Shown: positions 1 to 9,667 of the stretch, piece after piece
Layout of the letters: each line of letters starts with the position of its first letter
How positions within the stretch are numbered: the first letter of the stretch is position 1
Origin: Arthrospira sp. PCC 9108
GTDB taxonomy: Bacteria > Cyanobacteriota > Cyanobacteriia > Cyanobacteriales > Microcoleaceae
Direction: 5' to 3'
DNA: 64,000 bases
Assembly (NCBI GenBank): GCA_016745315.1
Contig: CP066886.1
Span: 768,501 to 832,500, forward strand
The notes under the pieces: model-generated
What the model saw: only the letters and a program-made list of their open reading frames with translations
Databases searched by the model: none
Told to the model about the DNA's origin: nothing
Translations under genes and position numbers: made by a program

Positions 1-97
1 CTGTTCCGCTTGTTTTACGGGGGATTACCCTATTGATGTACCGGAAACCGTTAAACGCTCTAAATTGATGTTAGAAACGCCTCCGGTTAAAGCCTAA
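1..97 (+). CDS. purF: Amidophosphoribosyltransferase PurF, C-terminal end (partial)
   Basis: The first 32 codons of the window (frame starting at base 2) read as the end of a protein. A cysteine-containing CSACFTGDYP segment is followed by a PETVKRSKL-like tail and TAA at 95-97. This resembles the C-terminus of glutamine PRPP amidotransferase, the first enzyme of purine synthesis, where a C-x2-C-F-T-G-x-Y-P segment is typical. Only the tail is visible, so the identification rests on this one motif. It runs in the same direction as the next gene, lnt, 66 bp away. Confidence 0.7.
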   Translation, partial: CSACFTGDYPIDVPETVKRSKLMLETPPVKA

Positions 98-163
98 AAT
101 TATCCCCGATATCATGGTGCGTTATGGAATATAACCCCAATTCCGCCAATTATTAACTCCTAG

Positions 164-1777
164 ATGAAACTGCTTTCAGTCGAACATTTTAACCTCAAGT
201 TACCCGCTAATTTTAACCTCCGAAAAGTGCGCTATATCTCCCTGTCTCTATTCAGTGGAATATTGATGGGGTTGGCTACCGAACCTCTGGGGTGGTGGCT
301 AGTGGCTTGGGTGGCTTTTGTTCCTCTGTGGGTTATGGTGGTGGAAGCCAAAAGACGGGGACGAATACCCTGGGAAATAACCGCTGGTTGGGGTGTTGGC
401 TATTATGGCTTTTCCCTGTTTTGGATGACCGGAATTCACCCCATGACCAGTCTGGGAGTTCCCTGGTTGGCTAGTTTGGCGATCGCTATATTTTCCTGGG
501 TTTTTATTACCCTCTGGGGAACAGCGATCGTCATCGTTTGGGGATGGTTATTTGCGAAATTAATGCCATTAAATATCGGCGCTAAAACCTCGTTAATTAG
601 AATCCTAATAGGGACGGCTTTATGGTGTGCTTTAGAAGCCGTTTGGAGTGGGGGTCCCCTGTGGTGGTCAACACTCGCTTTAACCCAAAGTTTCGGTAAT
701 TTGGTGATTCTCCATTTGGGTCAAATCTCTGGACCTAATACCGTTGTGGCTACTATATTAGTCGTCAATGGGACTGTAGCTGAACTCTGGTTAACACATA
801 AACAGCAGAAATCGTCACTCTATTTAATTCCTGTCGGAATATTTGCGATCGCTCATTTAATCGGATTGAGTCTCTACAATATTCCCCTAAATTCTGACCC
901 CGAAACTTCTCTGAGAGTCGGAGTTATTCAAGGGAATATCCCTAATGAAATTAAACTCAATCCCCAGGGTTTTCGACAGGCTTTAAATGGATACACGCGG
1001 GGATATTTAGAATTGGCGGCGCGGGGTGTCGATGCAGTCTTAACCCCCGAAACCGCTTTGCCTTTTGTCTGGAACAGACATGACAGCTATCACTACAATT
1101 ATAGCTTATATAAGGCGATTTTGCCACAAGGTGTTATAGCTTGGGTGGGGGGATTTGGCGAGACCGAAGGGGGATTAACTAATAGTTTATTTACCATTAA
1201 TGGTGAAGGGGAAATTATCGGTCAATATGACAAAACTCATTTAGTTCCCCTGGGTGAATATATCCCCTTTGATGCCATTCTGGGAAGGGTCATTAATCGT
1301 CTGTCACCCCTGGAAGCGCGGTTAGTCGCCGGGGAAAAACAACAAAAATTTGAGACTGGTTGGGGAAAAGCGATCGCTGGAATTTGCTACGATTCCGCCT
1401 TTGCTGACCATTTCCGCCGTCAAGTAGCAGCAGGAGGGGAATTTATCCTAACAGCCTCTAATGATGCTCATTATGCCACTATGATGCTATCACAACATCA
1501 CGCCCAAGATGTGATGCGCGCCATAGAAGGCGATCGCTGGACAGTTAGGGCTACTAATACAGGTTATTCTGGCATTATCGACCCCCACGGTCGCACCTTA
1601 TGGATTTCTGGTATCAATACCTACGAAATCCATGACCATATCATTTACCGCCGCCATAGCCAAACCCTTTATGTCCGTTGGGGAGACTGGTTAACTTTCC
1701 TTTTACTAGCCATAAGTGCGATCGTCATTTTCTGGAATCGTTTTCTGTCATTAGCGATACCACAAAATAGGCGCTAA
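164..1777 (+). CDS. lnt: Apolipoprotein N-acyltransferase
   Basis: Transfers an acyl chain to the N-terminal cysteine of lipoproteins in the inner membrane, the last step of lipoprotein maturation. The 537-aa protein has several hydrophobic segments in the first ~235 residues, then a nitrilase-like domain. The family's catalytic triad is visible: Glu in TPETALPF (about residue 296), Lys in YDKTHLVPLGE (about 356) and Cys in AGICYDSAF (about 409). A final hydrophobic helix near the C-terminus completes the normal architecture. Length fits cyanobacterial Lnt. The ATG at 164 follows the purF tail. No lesions are seen. The lipoprotein at 13.3-15.0 kb would be a potential substrate. Confidence 0.93.
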   Translation: MKLLSVEHFNLKLPANFNLRKVRYISLSLFSGILMGLATEPLGWWLVAWVAFVPLWVMVVEAKRRGRIPWEITAGWGVGYYGFSLFWMTGIHPMTSLGVPWLASLAIAIFSWVFITLWGTAIVIVWGWLFAKLMPLNIGAKTSLIRILIGTALWCALEAVWSGGPLWWSTLALTQSFGNLVILHLGQISGPNTVVATILVVNGTVAELWLTHKQQKSSLYLIPVGIFAIAHLIGLSLYNIPLNSDPETSLRVGVIQGNIPNEIKLNPQGFRQALNGYTRGYLELAARGVDAVLTPETALPFVWNRHDSYHYNYSLYKAILPQGVIAWVGGFGETEGGLTNSLFTINGEGEIIGQYDKTHLVPLGEYIPFDAILGRVINRLSPLEARLVAGEKQQKFETGWGKAIAGICYDSAFADHFRRQVAAGGEFILTASNDAHYATMMLSQHHAQDVMRAIEGDRWTVRATNTGYSGIIDPHGRTLWISGINTYEIHDHIIYRRHSQTLYVRWGDWLTFLLLAISAIVIFWNRFLSLAIPQNRR

Positions 1778-1920
1778 TATTAATATCATGGTTAGAGCTG
1801 ATAAATCGCTGCCAATTTCTTCCTTTGTTAGCCTTAGTCACACAGGAAACAAGAATCGGCTAGATTGCCTTTCCGCCGCCAGCTATAGCTAGGCGGTTTC
1901 CCAGCTACCGGAGATATTCC

Positions 1921-3153
1921 ATGACACAATCACAACGCCCCCCAGCCCCCCCGCGTCCACCTAGCCCACCTGCACCCCCTCGCCCACCTGCACCGGGCGC
2001 TCAGAAAAGTAGCCCTCCACCTGCACCCGCCCAAGCAGCAAGTCCCGTCGCCGTGGGAATTACCAGCAGAGGACCAGGACCTAGCCCCGGACAGCCAACC
2101 TTGCGAGAGATTGTCCAACGCGCCGATGAGTTAGGCGCATCTGATGTTCACTTAGGGGTTAATGAAACACCTCGCCTGAGATACCGAGGCGATATGACCC
2201 CCCAAGAAGATTGGCCAGTCACAGACCTTAATAGCTTTATGAGTTGGCTACGGGAGGTCTTAACCGATGAGGAAATCCATCAGTTTCAGGAAAACCTAGA
2301 CTTTGACGGAGCCGCAGATTTAGGCTTTGTGCGGATTCGGATTAGTATTTTTGACTCTCTCAGTGGTCCGGCGATGGTGCTGCGGCTAATTGGTGCTACC
2401 ATCCTCACCCTAGAACAGTTGAAATTACCCGAGGTTTTTAAAAAAATCTGTAACTATCACAAGGGGTTGATGTTGATTACCGGCCCGACGGGTTCAGGTA
2501 AGTCTACTACCATGGCCGCGATGATTGATTACATCAATAAAAACTACGCCTATCACATCATCACCATTGAAGACCCGGTGGAGTTTGTACACCAAAGCCG
2601 AAAATCCCTGATTAAACACCGGGAAGTTGGACGACATACCCTCAAGTTTTTTAATGCTCTCAAGGGGGCTTTGCGTCAAGACCCTGATATGATGCTGGTG
2701 GGGGAAATTCGGGACAAGGAAACCATGCAGATTGCCATTAAAGCTGCATCAACAGGTCACTTGGTAGCTGGAACCCTCCACACTAACAGCGCCATTAAGA
2801 CCCTAACCCGGGTTTTGGATATGTTCTCGGCTGAGGAACAGTTATCAATTAAAACCGCACTGGGGGAAACTTTGGTCGCAATTATTGCTCAACTGTTGTG
2901 TAAGACGACAGATGGCAAGCGGGCCGCCTTCCATGACATCCTCATCAACACCGATGTAATCAAAGAGTATATCATGAAGGATCAGTATGAGGAAATTAAC
3001 CAGATTATGCTCAAAGATACTTATGAAGGGATGACGACTATGAACAGATCCCTTTATGAATTGTATCAAGAGGGGCGCATCACTGAGGAAATTTGTCTGG
3101 ATGTGTCGCCTTTCCCCAACGAGATGAGTCAGATGCTACGGGGTAGAGTCTAA
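1921..3153 (+). CDS. pilT: PilT-family type IV pilus retraction ATPase with proline-rich N-terminus
   Basis: Hexameric GspE/PilT-superfamily ATPase expected to power pilus retraction and gliding or twitching motility. Seen in the 410-aa product: an unusual Pro/Ala-rich stretch over about the first 60 residues, a PAS-like N-terminal domain, Walker A GPTGSGKST (about 191-199), the Asp box ITIEDPVEF, Walker B region QDPDMMLVGEIRD and a His box GTLHTNSA. It stands alone, with no pilB or pilC beside it, and is followed by a hairpin. The Pro-rich extension suggests a PilT paralogue (PilT2-like) rather than the canonical pilB-linked PilT, but that sub-assignment is inference. Confidence 0.9.
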   Translation: MTQSQRPPAPPRPPSPPAPPRPPAPGAQKSSPPPAPAQAASPVAVGITSRGPGPSPGQPTLREIVQRADELGASDVHLGVNETPRLRYRGDMTPQEDWPVTDLNSFMSWLREVLTDEEIHQFQENLDFDGAADLGFVRIRISIFDSLSGPAMVLRLIGATILTLEQLKLPEVFKKICNYHKGLMLITGPTGSGKSTTMAAMIDYINKNYAYHIITIEDPVEFVHQSRKSLIKHREVGRHTLKFFNALKGALRQDPDMMLVGEIRDKETMQIAIKAASTGHLVAGTLHTNSAIKTLTRVLDMFSAEEQLSIKTALGETLVAIIAQLLCKTTDGKRAAFHDILINTDVIKEYIMKDQYEEINQIMLKDTYEGMTTMNRSLYELYQEGRITEEICLDVSPFPNEMSQMLRGRV

Positions 3154-3221
3154 CAAAAGTGTAAAGTTTTGACCATTAGCCCGAACTCTGAAATACACTA
3201 TAAATGGTCTAATCTTAAATA

Positions 3222-3255
3222 AGGTTGCTCTCCTGGGCAACCTGAGTCGTTTTTG
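3222..3255 (+). terminator. Probable terminator after the pilT-like gene
   Basis: An inverted repeat AGGTTGC/GCAACCT (3222-3228 and 3237-3243) with an 8-nt loop is followed a few bases later by a run of five T. It lies about 70 bp past the stop codon, a plausible intrinsic terminator. Confidence 0.5.
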
Positions 3256-3989
3256 GCAAACAGTTATAACTGTCAGCACCCCCGGCTGAAGCACGGGGGC
3301 TTCGTGCCCCCCTTTCAGGTAGCTGACCAGCTATAGCCTTAACTGGCTCCGTTCAGAGCAAGAGTTAAAGTTCCTACCCGGGAATGCGTGCTAGTTCCAG
3401 GCCCTAGAACCGAATCGTTAAACATCTCTAAGGGGTTAAGGACGTGCGATTTGGATAGTACCGACTCTGAACATTGGCGTTCGCGCAGCGTGCGCGTTAG
3501 CGCAAGCGCAAACATTACCCCGCAAGGGAGTCGGAGCCAACCATAGCTCCATGGAGGGGCAACCATACCCCTCCACCCCGCAAGGGGGTGCTGGCGGCGG
3601 TCAGCCGCTTGAGTCGGTTTTCCTCTCCGTGATCAATCACGGAGCTTCCAACCCTCCCAGGAGTTTTACGTGAGCGCATATCATTGAGTTTTACCCCCTT
3701 GGCTGTTCCTAAATTTATGTAAAGGGATTGCACTTTTTACACCGTGTTATACGGCGAGTTTTAATCGTTGAATTGCTCCGATTGCCCATAAAGTGAGAGT
3801 TTCAGCCAAAGCACAACCCCCGGTGTAGCGATACTAGCCATTACTGAATGCTATTTTTCAACCGTAGACTTGGTTTGGCCACCTGTGCAGATTGGTGATC
3901 AAGTTGGCAATCCCTTGGTTTTAGCAACTTATGATCAACCGTTTCCAGAACTTTGGAAAAATCATGACCTCATTATGAGGTTTAAAACC
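3256..3989. other. Gene-poor region with small palindromic repeats
   Basis: No convincing gene. The stretch carries GC-rich palindromes around 3280-3312 (CCCCCGGCTG with a GGGGG partner), an alternating GCGC-type small repeat near 3477-3510, and stem-forming sequence near 3540-3660. Minus-strand reading frames here look like low-complexity translations of these repeats. The pattern resembles the non-coding end of an IS200/IS605-type element whose ORFs are gone, but no transposase motif remains to prove it. An in-frame extension of the kaiB-like gene reaches 3870 but lacks a good start. Confidence 0.4.
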
Positions 3990-4361
3990 ATGGATAATCA
4001 AACCAAATTTTCACACCAAGATAGTGATTCTGGGTCTGACTCCCAGAATCCCACACCGTTGGCATCTGATTCTAATGGTACACCAACCGAAGGATATGTG
4101 TTGAGGCTGTTTGTTTCTGGTCACAGTTTAGCCACAGAAAATACCCTGGAAACTTTGCATCAACTACTTGAGCGATCGCTCAATCACCCTTATACTTTGA
4201 AGGTGATTGATGTACTCAAACACCCGGAACAAGCAGAAGCTAGTCATATTTCGGCTACTCCTACTTTGATGAAGGTCTGGCCGCAACCTAAGCGCCGGAT
4301 TGTCGGAGAACTCAATGATGTGGATACTATTCTAGAACTTTTGGGTGTGCTGGAGGATTAA
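3990..4361 (+). CDS. KaiB-like thioredoxin-fold protein
   Basis: The C-terminal ~85 residues match the KaiB fold: YVLRLFVSGHS, then LKVIDVLKHPEQAE, then ATPTLMKVWP and a basic RRIVGEL segment. KaiB resets the KaiA/KaiC clock by binding the KaiC CI ring, and SasA uses the same fold. Here it is preceded by a Ser/Asp-rich, probably disordered ~38-residue leader and no histidine kinase follows, so this is a stand-alone KaiB paralogue rather than SasA. kaiA and kaiC are absent nearby, so a clock role is uncertain. I chose the ATG at 3990 because GAGG lies about 10 bases upstream; the frame is open from 3870. The next gene begins 5 bp after the stop. Confidence 0.8.
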   Translation: MDNQTKFSHQDSDSGSDSQNPTPLASDSNGTPTEGYVLRLFVSGHSLATENTLETLHQLLERSLNHPYTLKVIDVLKHPEQAEASHISATPTLMKVWPQPKRRIVGELNDVDTILELLGVLED

Positions 4362-4366
4362 TAATT

Positions 4367-5050
4367 TTGACGGGTAAGTTAAGATTATCCCAAAACCATT
4401 TCAATCTCCTAGAAACCTGTCCCCGGAAATTTCAGGAGACCTATTTAGATGGGTTGGTCTCTCCGAGAACCTGGGAACAAGAAGAACATCTGGGTTGGGG
4501 AAGTCGTTTTCACCTGTTGATGCAGCAGGGAGAATTGGGTTTGCCAATTCAAGGTTTTATGGCTGAGGATCAGGAGTTACAAACTTGTTTATTAGCCTTG
4601 GTTAAAGAGGCTCCCGAGGTTTTTCAGCCTCAGTATAACTATGTATCGGGAGAATTTCGGGAGGCTGAACATTATCGCACCTGGGGTTTTGGGGATTATG
4701 TTTTAGTGGCGATTTATGATTTATTAATTGCTCATGAAAATCAAGCTCAAATTATTGATTGGAAAACTAATCAACGCTTAATTAATCGGCAGAAATTGGC
4801 GAATAATTGGCAAACGCGGCTTTATCTTTATTTGTTAGTAGAAAGCAGTGACTATAGCCCAGAACAGGTATCTATGACTTACTGGTTTGTGCGTTTAAGA
4901 GGGGATGAAGTACCCCAGAAAATTACTTTTGTTTATGACTCACAGCAGCATGAAAAAAACCACCGCGATTTAACTAAATTGTGCGATCGCCTCAGTCATT
5001 ATCTGCATCAATACCAACGGGGGGAGGCATTCCCCCAGGTGGCATCTTGA
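4367..5050 (+). CDS. PD-(D/E)XK nuclease superfamily protein (RecB/Cas4-like)
   Basis: A 227-aa protein beginning at TTG, 5 bp after the kaiB-like stop, so probably co-transcribed. Family hallmarks: an N-terminal LSQNHFNLLETCPRKF segment typical of RecB-like nuclease domains, the core IIDWKTN (Asp-x-Lys), and a later TRLYLYL segment corresponding to the QxxxY-type motif. The closest described relatives are single-domain PD-(D/E)XK proteins such as PDDEXK_1. No helicase partner or CRISPR locus is present, so the substrate is unknown. Length is normal for a free-standing domain. Confidence 0.75.
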   Translation: MTGKLRLSQNHFNLLETCPRKFQETYLDGLVSPRTWEQEEHLGWGSRFHLLMQQGELGLPIQGFMAEDQELQTCLLALVKEAPEVFQPQYNYVSGEFREAEHYRTWGFGDYVLVAIYDLLIAHENQAQIIDWKTNQRLINRQKLANNWQTRLYLYLLVESSDYSPEQVSMTYWFVRLRGDEVPQKITFVYDSQQHEKNHRDLTKLCDRLSHYLHQYQRGEAFPQVAS

Positions 5051-5094
5051 GGACTCGACAAGGGAGGCGATCGCCTTTCTAGGCTTTCTAGGCT

Positions 5095-6045
5095 TTAATT
5101 TTCCAAAGCCACCGCGCCGCCAACAACTTCCAGGATCTGCTGGGTAATTGAGGCTTGGCGAGCCTTGTTGTAAGACAGGGTAAGGGTTTTCACCAAATCA
5201 CTAGCGTTATCGCTGGCGTTGCTCATAGCAGTCATCCGAGCCGCCAATTCACTAGCGGTAGACTCCTGCCATGCTCGTAGCAATTGGTTAGTCAAAAACA
5301 GAGGCAACAAGGCATTAAGGATCTCAACCGGATCTTGCTCAAAAATCATATCCTGAGCGAGGGCTTCCGGCTCAACATTAACCTTTTCTCTAGTTACATC
5401 AAACTTACCACCTTTGCTAGTGAGGCGAAACACCTCATCATCCTGAGCCTCTAAGCCTTGCAGGTCTAGGGGTAGCAGAGTTTGGGTAACAGGTCGTGAA
5501 CTAATCAGAGAGACAAATTTAGTGTAAATCAACTCAACGCGATCTACTGCTCCCGACTCAAACCAGGTGAGAATTTCATCAGCCGCACCGGATACCTTTT
5601 GTAGATCTGGGGTTTTCTCTGGGTTATCGCGACATTGAGAGATCGGAGCATCCCGACGGGTAAAATGTTGAATAGCTTTGCGACCCACGAGAAGATAGCT
5701 ATATTCCAGGCCTTCCGCTTTCAATTCGGCCGCCCGTGCTTCTGCCCGTTTAATAATATTACTATTGTAGGCTCCACACAGACCCCGGTTTCCTGCCAGC
5801 ACCACCAGTCCCACCTTTTTCACCTCCCGCTGTTGCAGCAGAGGACATTCTACATCCTCAAATTGAAGGCGACCTTGGAGACCATAGAGAACCCCTGCTA
5901 GACGGTCAGCAAAGGGACGGGTAGCTAACACTTGTTCCTGAGCGCGACGCACCTTAGCGGAAGCAACTAGGCGCATTGCTTCGGTAATTTTTTTGGTATT
6001 TTTGACTGACTGAATGCGATCGCGAATCGCTTTTAAGTTTGACAT
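5095..6045 (-). CDS. atpG: ATP synthase F1 gamma subunit
   Basis: Central rotor shaft of F1 (atpC in cyanobacterial naming). I place the start at the internal ATG giving MSNLKAIRDRI, the universal gamma N-terminus, which yields 316 aa; the open frame extends 23 codons upstream with no family similarity. The ITEAMRLVASAKVRRAQ segment follows and the coiled-coil C-terminus ends near residue 316. A ~35-residue insertion around EKTPDLQKV... to LLPLDLQG is in the region of the regulatory insertion of photosynthetic gamma subunits; it lacks the chloroplast dithiol pair, as in other cyanobacteria. Last gene of the operon. Confidence 0.95.
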   Translation of the reverse strand: MSNLKAIRDRIQSVKNTKKITEAMRLVASAKVRRAQEQVLATRPFADRLAGVLYGLQGRLQFEDVECPLLQQREVKKVGLVVLAGNRGLCGAYNSNIIKRAEARAAELKAEGLEYSYLLVGRKAIQHFTRRDAPISQCRDNPEKTPDLQKVSGAADEILTWFESGAVDRVELIYTKFVSLISSRPVTQTLLPLDLQGLEAQDDEVFRLTSKGGKFDVTREKVNVEPEALAQDMIFEQDPVEILNALLPLFLTNQLLRAWQESTASELAARMTAMSNASDNASDLVKTLTLSYNKARQASITQQILEVVGGAVALEN

Positions 6046-6261
6046 AGTTTTATGATCAGTAATTGTTATCCACAGACTTAGTAGGACTCTGGGAGTTAAT
6101 CCGGGTTCAAGCAAGAGTTATCTAGTCAATAACAGACTTATATTGAGGAAGGGGGTCAGTTCCCCCTCAGCCCTCAATTGTTGCCTTTCCCGGTTTTAAC
6201 TAATTGGTGCGCCGCAGCATAAAGCGTTTCGTTTCCACCAATGGCTGATCCCGTGCGTGTG

Positions 6262-7779
6262 CTACGCGGAAACTAAGAAAGTCTGCTTAAACTCAGAAAT
6301 TGCCTCTTTCAGCATAGCCTCAGCTTCTTCGGTGAGGACTTTTTGGCTTTGAACAATCTCACCATATTTGGGCTTGCTATTTTTCAGATAATCCCGCAGA
6401 CCTGTAGTAAAGGCTACAACTTTATCTTCGGGAACATCATCAAGATAGCCATTAATACCAGAGTAAATCACAGCTACTTGTTCAAACAGTTGTAGGGGGG
6501 AATTTTGAGGCTGTTTGAGTAATTCTTGCAGACGTTTACCCCGTTCCAACTGGTTACGAGTGGCTTGGTCTAGGTCAGAAGCAAACTGAGAGAAGGCTGC
6601 CAATTCGGCAAACTGAGCTAATTCTAGTTTAACCTTTCCAGCCACTTTCTTCATTGCCTTAGTTTGGGCAGCAGAACCCACACGGGAAACGGAGATACCA
6701 GCATTCACCGCCGGACGCAGACCGGAGTTAAACAGGTCAGCGGACAGGAAGATCTGACCATCAGTAATAGAAATTACGTTAGTGGGGATGTAAGCGGAAA
6801 CGTCACCAGCTTGGGTTTCGATGATTGGTAGGGCTGTCATGCTACCGCCGCCGAGTTCATCATTTAATTTAGCGGCGCGTTCTAACAAACGAGAGTGCAG
6901 GTAGAATACATCTCCGGGGTAGGCTTCACGACCGGGGGGACGACGCAGCAACAGGGACATTTGACGGTAGGCTTGGGCCTGTTTGGAAAGGTCATCGTAA
7001 ATAACCAGGGTGGCTTTACCTTGATACATGAAGTATTCCGCCATGGCTGCTCCGGTGTAGGGAGCTAGGTATTGCAGGGTAGCGGGGTCACTAGCGTTAG
7101 CTGCGACAACAATGGTATAGGGGAGAGCGCCTTTTTCTTCTAGGGTGCTGACCACTTGAGCGACGGTTGAGGCTTTTTGACCGATCGCCACATAAACACA
7201 GATTACATCTTCTTCTTTCTGGTTAATGATGGTATCAATAGCGATCGCTGTTTTACCAGTTTGACGGTCACCGATGATCAATTCCCGTTGACCCCGACCA
7301 ATAGGAATCATGGAGTCAATAGCGGTAATCCCTGTTTGCATAGGTTCACAAACAGAGCGGCGCTCAATAATACCCGGTGCGGGGGATTCTAGCAGACGGG
7401 TATCGGAGGCTTGAATATCTCCCTTACCATCGATAGGACGACCCAGGGAATCAATCACCCGTCCCAGCATAGCTTCTCCCACGGGGACTTGGGCAATTCT
7501 TCCGGTAGCGGTCACAGCGGAACCTTCTTGAATTTCCAGGCCTTCGCCCATGAGTACCGCACCCACGTTATCCTCTTCCAGGTTAAGGGCGATACCAACT
7601 GTTCCATCGGTAAATTCTAGCAGTTCTCCGGCCATGGCTTTATCTAGGCCATAAATCCGGGCAATACCGTCACCAACTTGCAGTACTGTACCCACGTTAG
7701 AAACTTTAACGTCTTGGCCGTACTGTTCGATTTGGTCTTTGATAATATTGGCAATTTCGTCAGGTCTGATGGATACCAT
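6262..7779 (-). CDS. atpA: ATP synthase F1 alpha subunit
   Basis: Non-catalytic nucleotide-binding subunit of F1, 505 aa, full length. Walker A GDRQTGKTAIA (about 170-178), the family segment LLRRPPGREAYPGDVFYLHSRLLERAAK and the PAVNAGISVSRVGSAAQ signature are all visible. It begins MVSIRPDEIANII, standard for cyanobacteria. It lies between delta and gamma in the usual order; the beta and epsilon genes (atpB/E operon in cyanobacteria) are elsewhere. Confidence 0.97.
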   Translation of the reverse strand: MVSIRPDEIANIIKDQIEQYGQDVKVSNVGTVLQVGDGIARIYGLDKAMAGELLEFTDGTVGIALNLEEDNVGAVLMGEGLEIQEGSAVTATGRIAQVPVGEAMLGRVIDSLGRPIDGKGDIQASDTRLLESPAPGIIERRSVCEPMQTGITAIDSMIPIGRGQRELIIGDRQTGKTAIAIDTIINQKEEDVICVYVAIGQKASTVAQVVSTLEEKGALPYTIVVAANASDPATLQYLAPYTGAAMAEYFMYQGKATLVIYDDLSKQAQAYRQMSLLLRRPPGREAYPGDVFYLHSRLLERAAKLNDELGGGSMTALPIIETQAGDVSAYIPTNVISITDGQIFLSADLFNSGLRPAVNAGISVSRVGSAAQTKAMKKVAGKVKLELAQFAELAAFSQFASDLDQATRNQLERGKRLQELLKQPQNSPLQLFEQVAVIYSGINGYLDDVPEDKVVAFTTGLRDYLKNSKPKYGEIVQSQKVLTEEAEAMLKEAISEFKQTFLVSA

Positions 7780-7845
7780 AGTTAGTGTTTGTGATCCGTT
7801 GCTAAAGGTTAAACTAAGATAAATGGCTAAGTTGTCGGCGAATTA

Positions 7846-8394
7846 TTAACCGACAGTTAGGCTCATACCAATGCGGCGCAGTTGTCCTCGGATGCTGGCA
7901 TCAAACAATTGGGAACCCGCTTTAATGATGACACCACCGAGGATCTCGCGATCGATTTTCAGATCCAGCTCTACATTTTGCGCCCCAGTTCTAGCCTTGA
8001 TCTGCTCAACAACCATGTGTTTTTGGCCGTCGTTTAGCTCTACCGCCGAGGTAACTTCTGCCAAAACTGTTTGATTAAGTTTCCGCAACAAAGCCAAGTA
8101 TTCTTGGGCTATTTCTGCTAGAAATAGGATGCGACCGCGATCTACTAGGAGCATTAAGAAGTTCCGCAAGTAGGGGTGTACTTCCTCTCCTAACATTCGT
8201 GTAATCACGGCTTTTTTATCTTCTCCTTTCACCACCGGACTGCCTAAAAAATCCTGTAGTTCGGGGGAATTTTTGAGCAAATCAATAAGCGATCGCATTT
8301 GATTGCCAAAATCTTCCGTGAGATTATTTGACTTAGCCACAGACATCAAAGCCGTGGCGTAGGGTTCTACTAATTGACCAACAATTGAACTCAT
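7846..8394 (-). CDS. atpH: ATP synthase F1 delta subunit
   Basis: Peripheral-stalk subunit linking alpha to b/b' (atpD in cyanobacterial naming). 182 aa. It has the OSCP/delta N-terminal helix bundle (VEPYATALMSVAK) and the C-terminal LGGVIIKAGSQLFDASIRGQL segment, the family signature. Its ATG overlaps the TGA of atpF by four bases, so the two are translationally coupled. Confidence 0.95.
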   Translation of the reverse strand: MSSIVGQLVEPYATALMSVAKSNNLTEDFGNQMRSLIDLLKNSPELQDFLGSPVVKGEDKKAVITRMLGEEVHPYLRNFLMLLVDRGRILFLAEIAQEYLALLRKLNQTVLAEVTSAVELNDGQKHMVVEQIKARTGAQNVELDLKIDREILGGVIIKAGSQLFDASIRGQLRRIGMSLTVG

Positions 8395-8924
8395 GAACCT
8401 CCTCCAAGTAAAGCCAAGGAGCGATCTACCAGTTGTTGCTGGGAATTTTCATCTAGGCGTTCTCTAATTTGCCCTTCGGCGCGTTCCAACGCTTGAGACA
8501 CAGCCAAAGCCCGCAACTGAGCGATCGCCCTACTTCTTTCCGCTTCCAAATCCTGATTAGCCGTCAGCTTCATCTGTTCAACATCTGCCTTAGCACGAGC
8601 TGCAATTTGCTCTCTAATCACTTCGGCACGTTCCACAGCAGAGGCTTTAATTCTTTCAGCTTCCGCCTTAGCTTGAGCCAAATTTTCTTGTTGTTCAGCC
8701 AGAGCTTTTTCAGCTTCTTTCAAACGTTGATCGGCTTCTTGAATTGCTTGCTCAATTTGAGCGCGTCTTTCACTCAAAATTTTATTGAGAAAGCCCCGCC
8801 CATAGTAAACTAGCAAACCAATAATAATGCCTAAGTTTATCAGGTTAGTTTCAAACAGATTAAAATTCAGTCCAAAACCACCCTCATGACTGGCTTCTGT
8901 CGCCAGTAATACAAGATTCACCAT
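8391..8924 (-). CDS. atpF: ATP synthase Fo subunit b
   Basis: Stator stalk subunit, 177 aa. One N-terminal membrane helix (LINLGIIIGLLVYYG, about 30-45) is followed by RGFLNKILSERR and a long charged coiled coil rich in Ala, Glu and Gln, which reaches F1. It pairs with the separate b' subunit encoded just upstream, as in all photosynthetic bacteria. It overlaps atpH by 4 bp. Confidence 0.95.
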   Translation of the reverse strand: MVNLVLLATEASHEGGFGLNFNLFETNLINLGIIIGLLVYYGRGFLNKILSERRAQIEQAIQEADQRLKEAEKALAEQQENLAQAKAEAERIKASAVERAEVIREQIAARAKADVEQMKLTANQDLEAERSRAIAQLRALAVSQALERAEGQIRERLDENSQQQLVDRSLALLGGGS

Positions 8925-9051
8925 CTTCCTCTTCTCATAATTTCATGTGATTGCCCTTTCCTCAACCGCCGACTGGCTTAATTAGGGATGGTATGTAGGC
9001 TTAACTTTTCCCCCATTTCTAGGGGATTGAAAATAATTGGTGAGAGGACAG

Positions 9052-9537
9052 CTACCCAATCATTCCAGCTCCTAAAAGTTTATCAAGAATCTGGCGACTA
9101 ATAGAGTCTACCTGTTGTTCCAAACCTTTTCGAGCCTCGATTTTATTTTGTTCAATTTCTTGATAAGCTGCTTCTCTAATTTTCTGAGCTTCTTGTTGAG
9201 CCGCTGCCATTTCCCTAGCCGCAATTTTTTGAGCTTCAGCCTGAGCATTAATAATTAGTTGTTGAGACTCTTTACGAGTTTCTGCCAACTCCAGCTCATA
9301 CTGTTTAGCCAAACTTTCTGCCTTGCTCAAACGTTCTTTAGCACTCAGCTTATTTTGGCGAATGTAGTCAGCCCTAGAATCAATGGCATTTCCCAAGGGC
9401 TTGTAAAAAATTTGGTTTAAGATAGCTGCCAGAATTAGAAATTGTACAGCCATCAATGGCAGTGTAGCATCAAAATCAAACAGACTACTCTCCGTAGCTG
9501 CCTCTTCTACGGCCAGCAGAATTGTCGAGTGTATCAT
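9052..9537 (-). CDS. atpF2: ATP synthase Fo subunit b' (second b-type subunit)
   Basis: 161 aa, called atpG in cyanobacterial naming. An N-terminal hydrophobic helix (LPLMAVQFLILAAILNQIFY) is followed by KPLGNAIDSRADYI and a long coiled coil. b and b' heterodimers are typical of cyanobacteria and chloroplasts. It sits between the c and b genes, as expected. Confidence 0.95.
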   Translation of the reverse strand: MIHSTILLAVEEAATESSLFDFDATLPLMAVQFLILAAILNQIFYKPLGNAIDSRADYIRQNKLSAKERLSKAESLAKQYELELAETRKESQQLIINAQAEAQKIAAREMAAAQQEAQKIREAAYQEIEQNKIEARKGLEQQVDSISRQILDKLLGAGMIG

Positions 9538-9667
9538 TTTTTTGAAGGGTGTTAACCAATGGGCTTGCGAACTTTCTTTTTTTTTCAGACCACCATAAAT
9601 GGGTAGATTTCAGATTTGAGACTAGATAAATCCGCCCAAATCCGAAATCTAAGAAATCTGAAAATAT

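Noticed and set aside
3339..3733. Two overlapping minus-strand ORFs (72-75 aa)
   Set aside because: They translate GC-rich palindromic repeats and show no domain. A TnpB remnant was considered, but no zinc ribbon or RuvC motif is readable.
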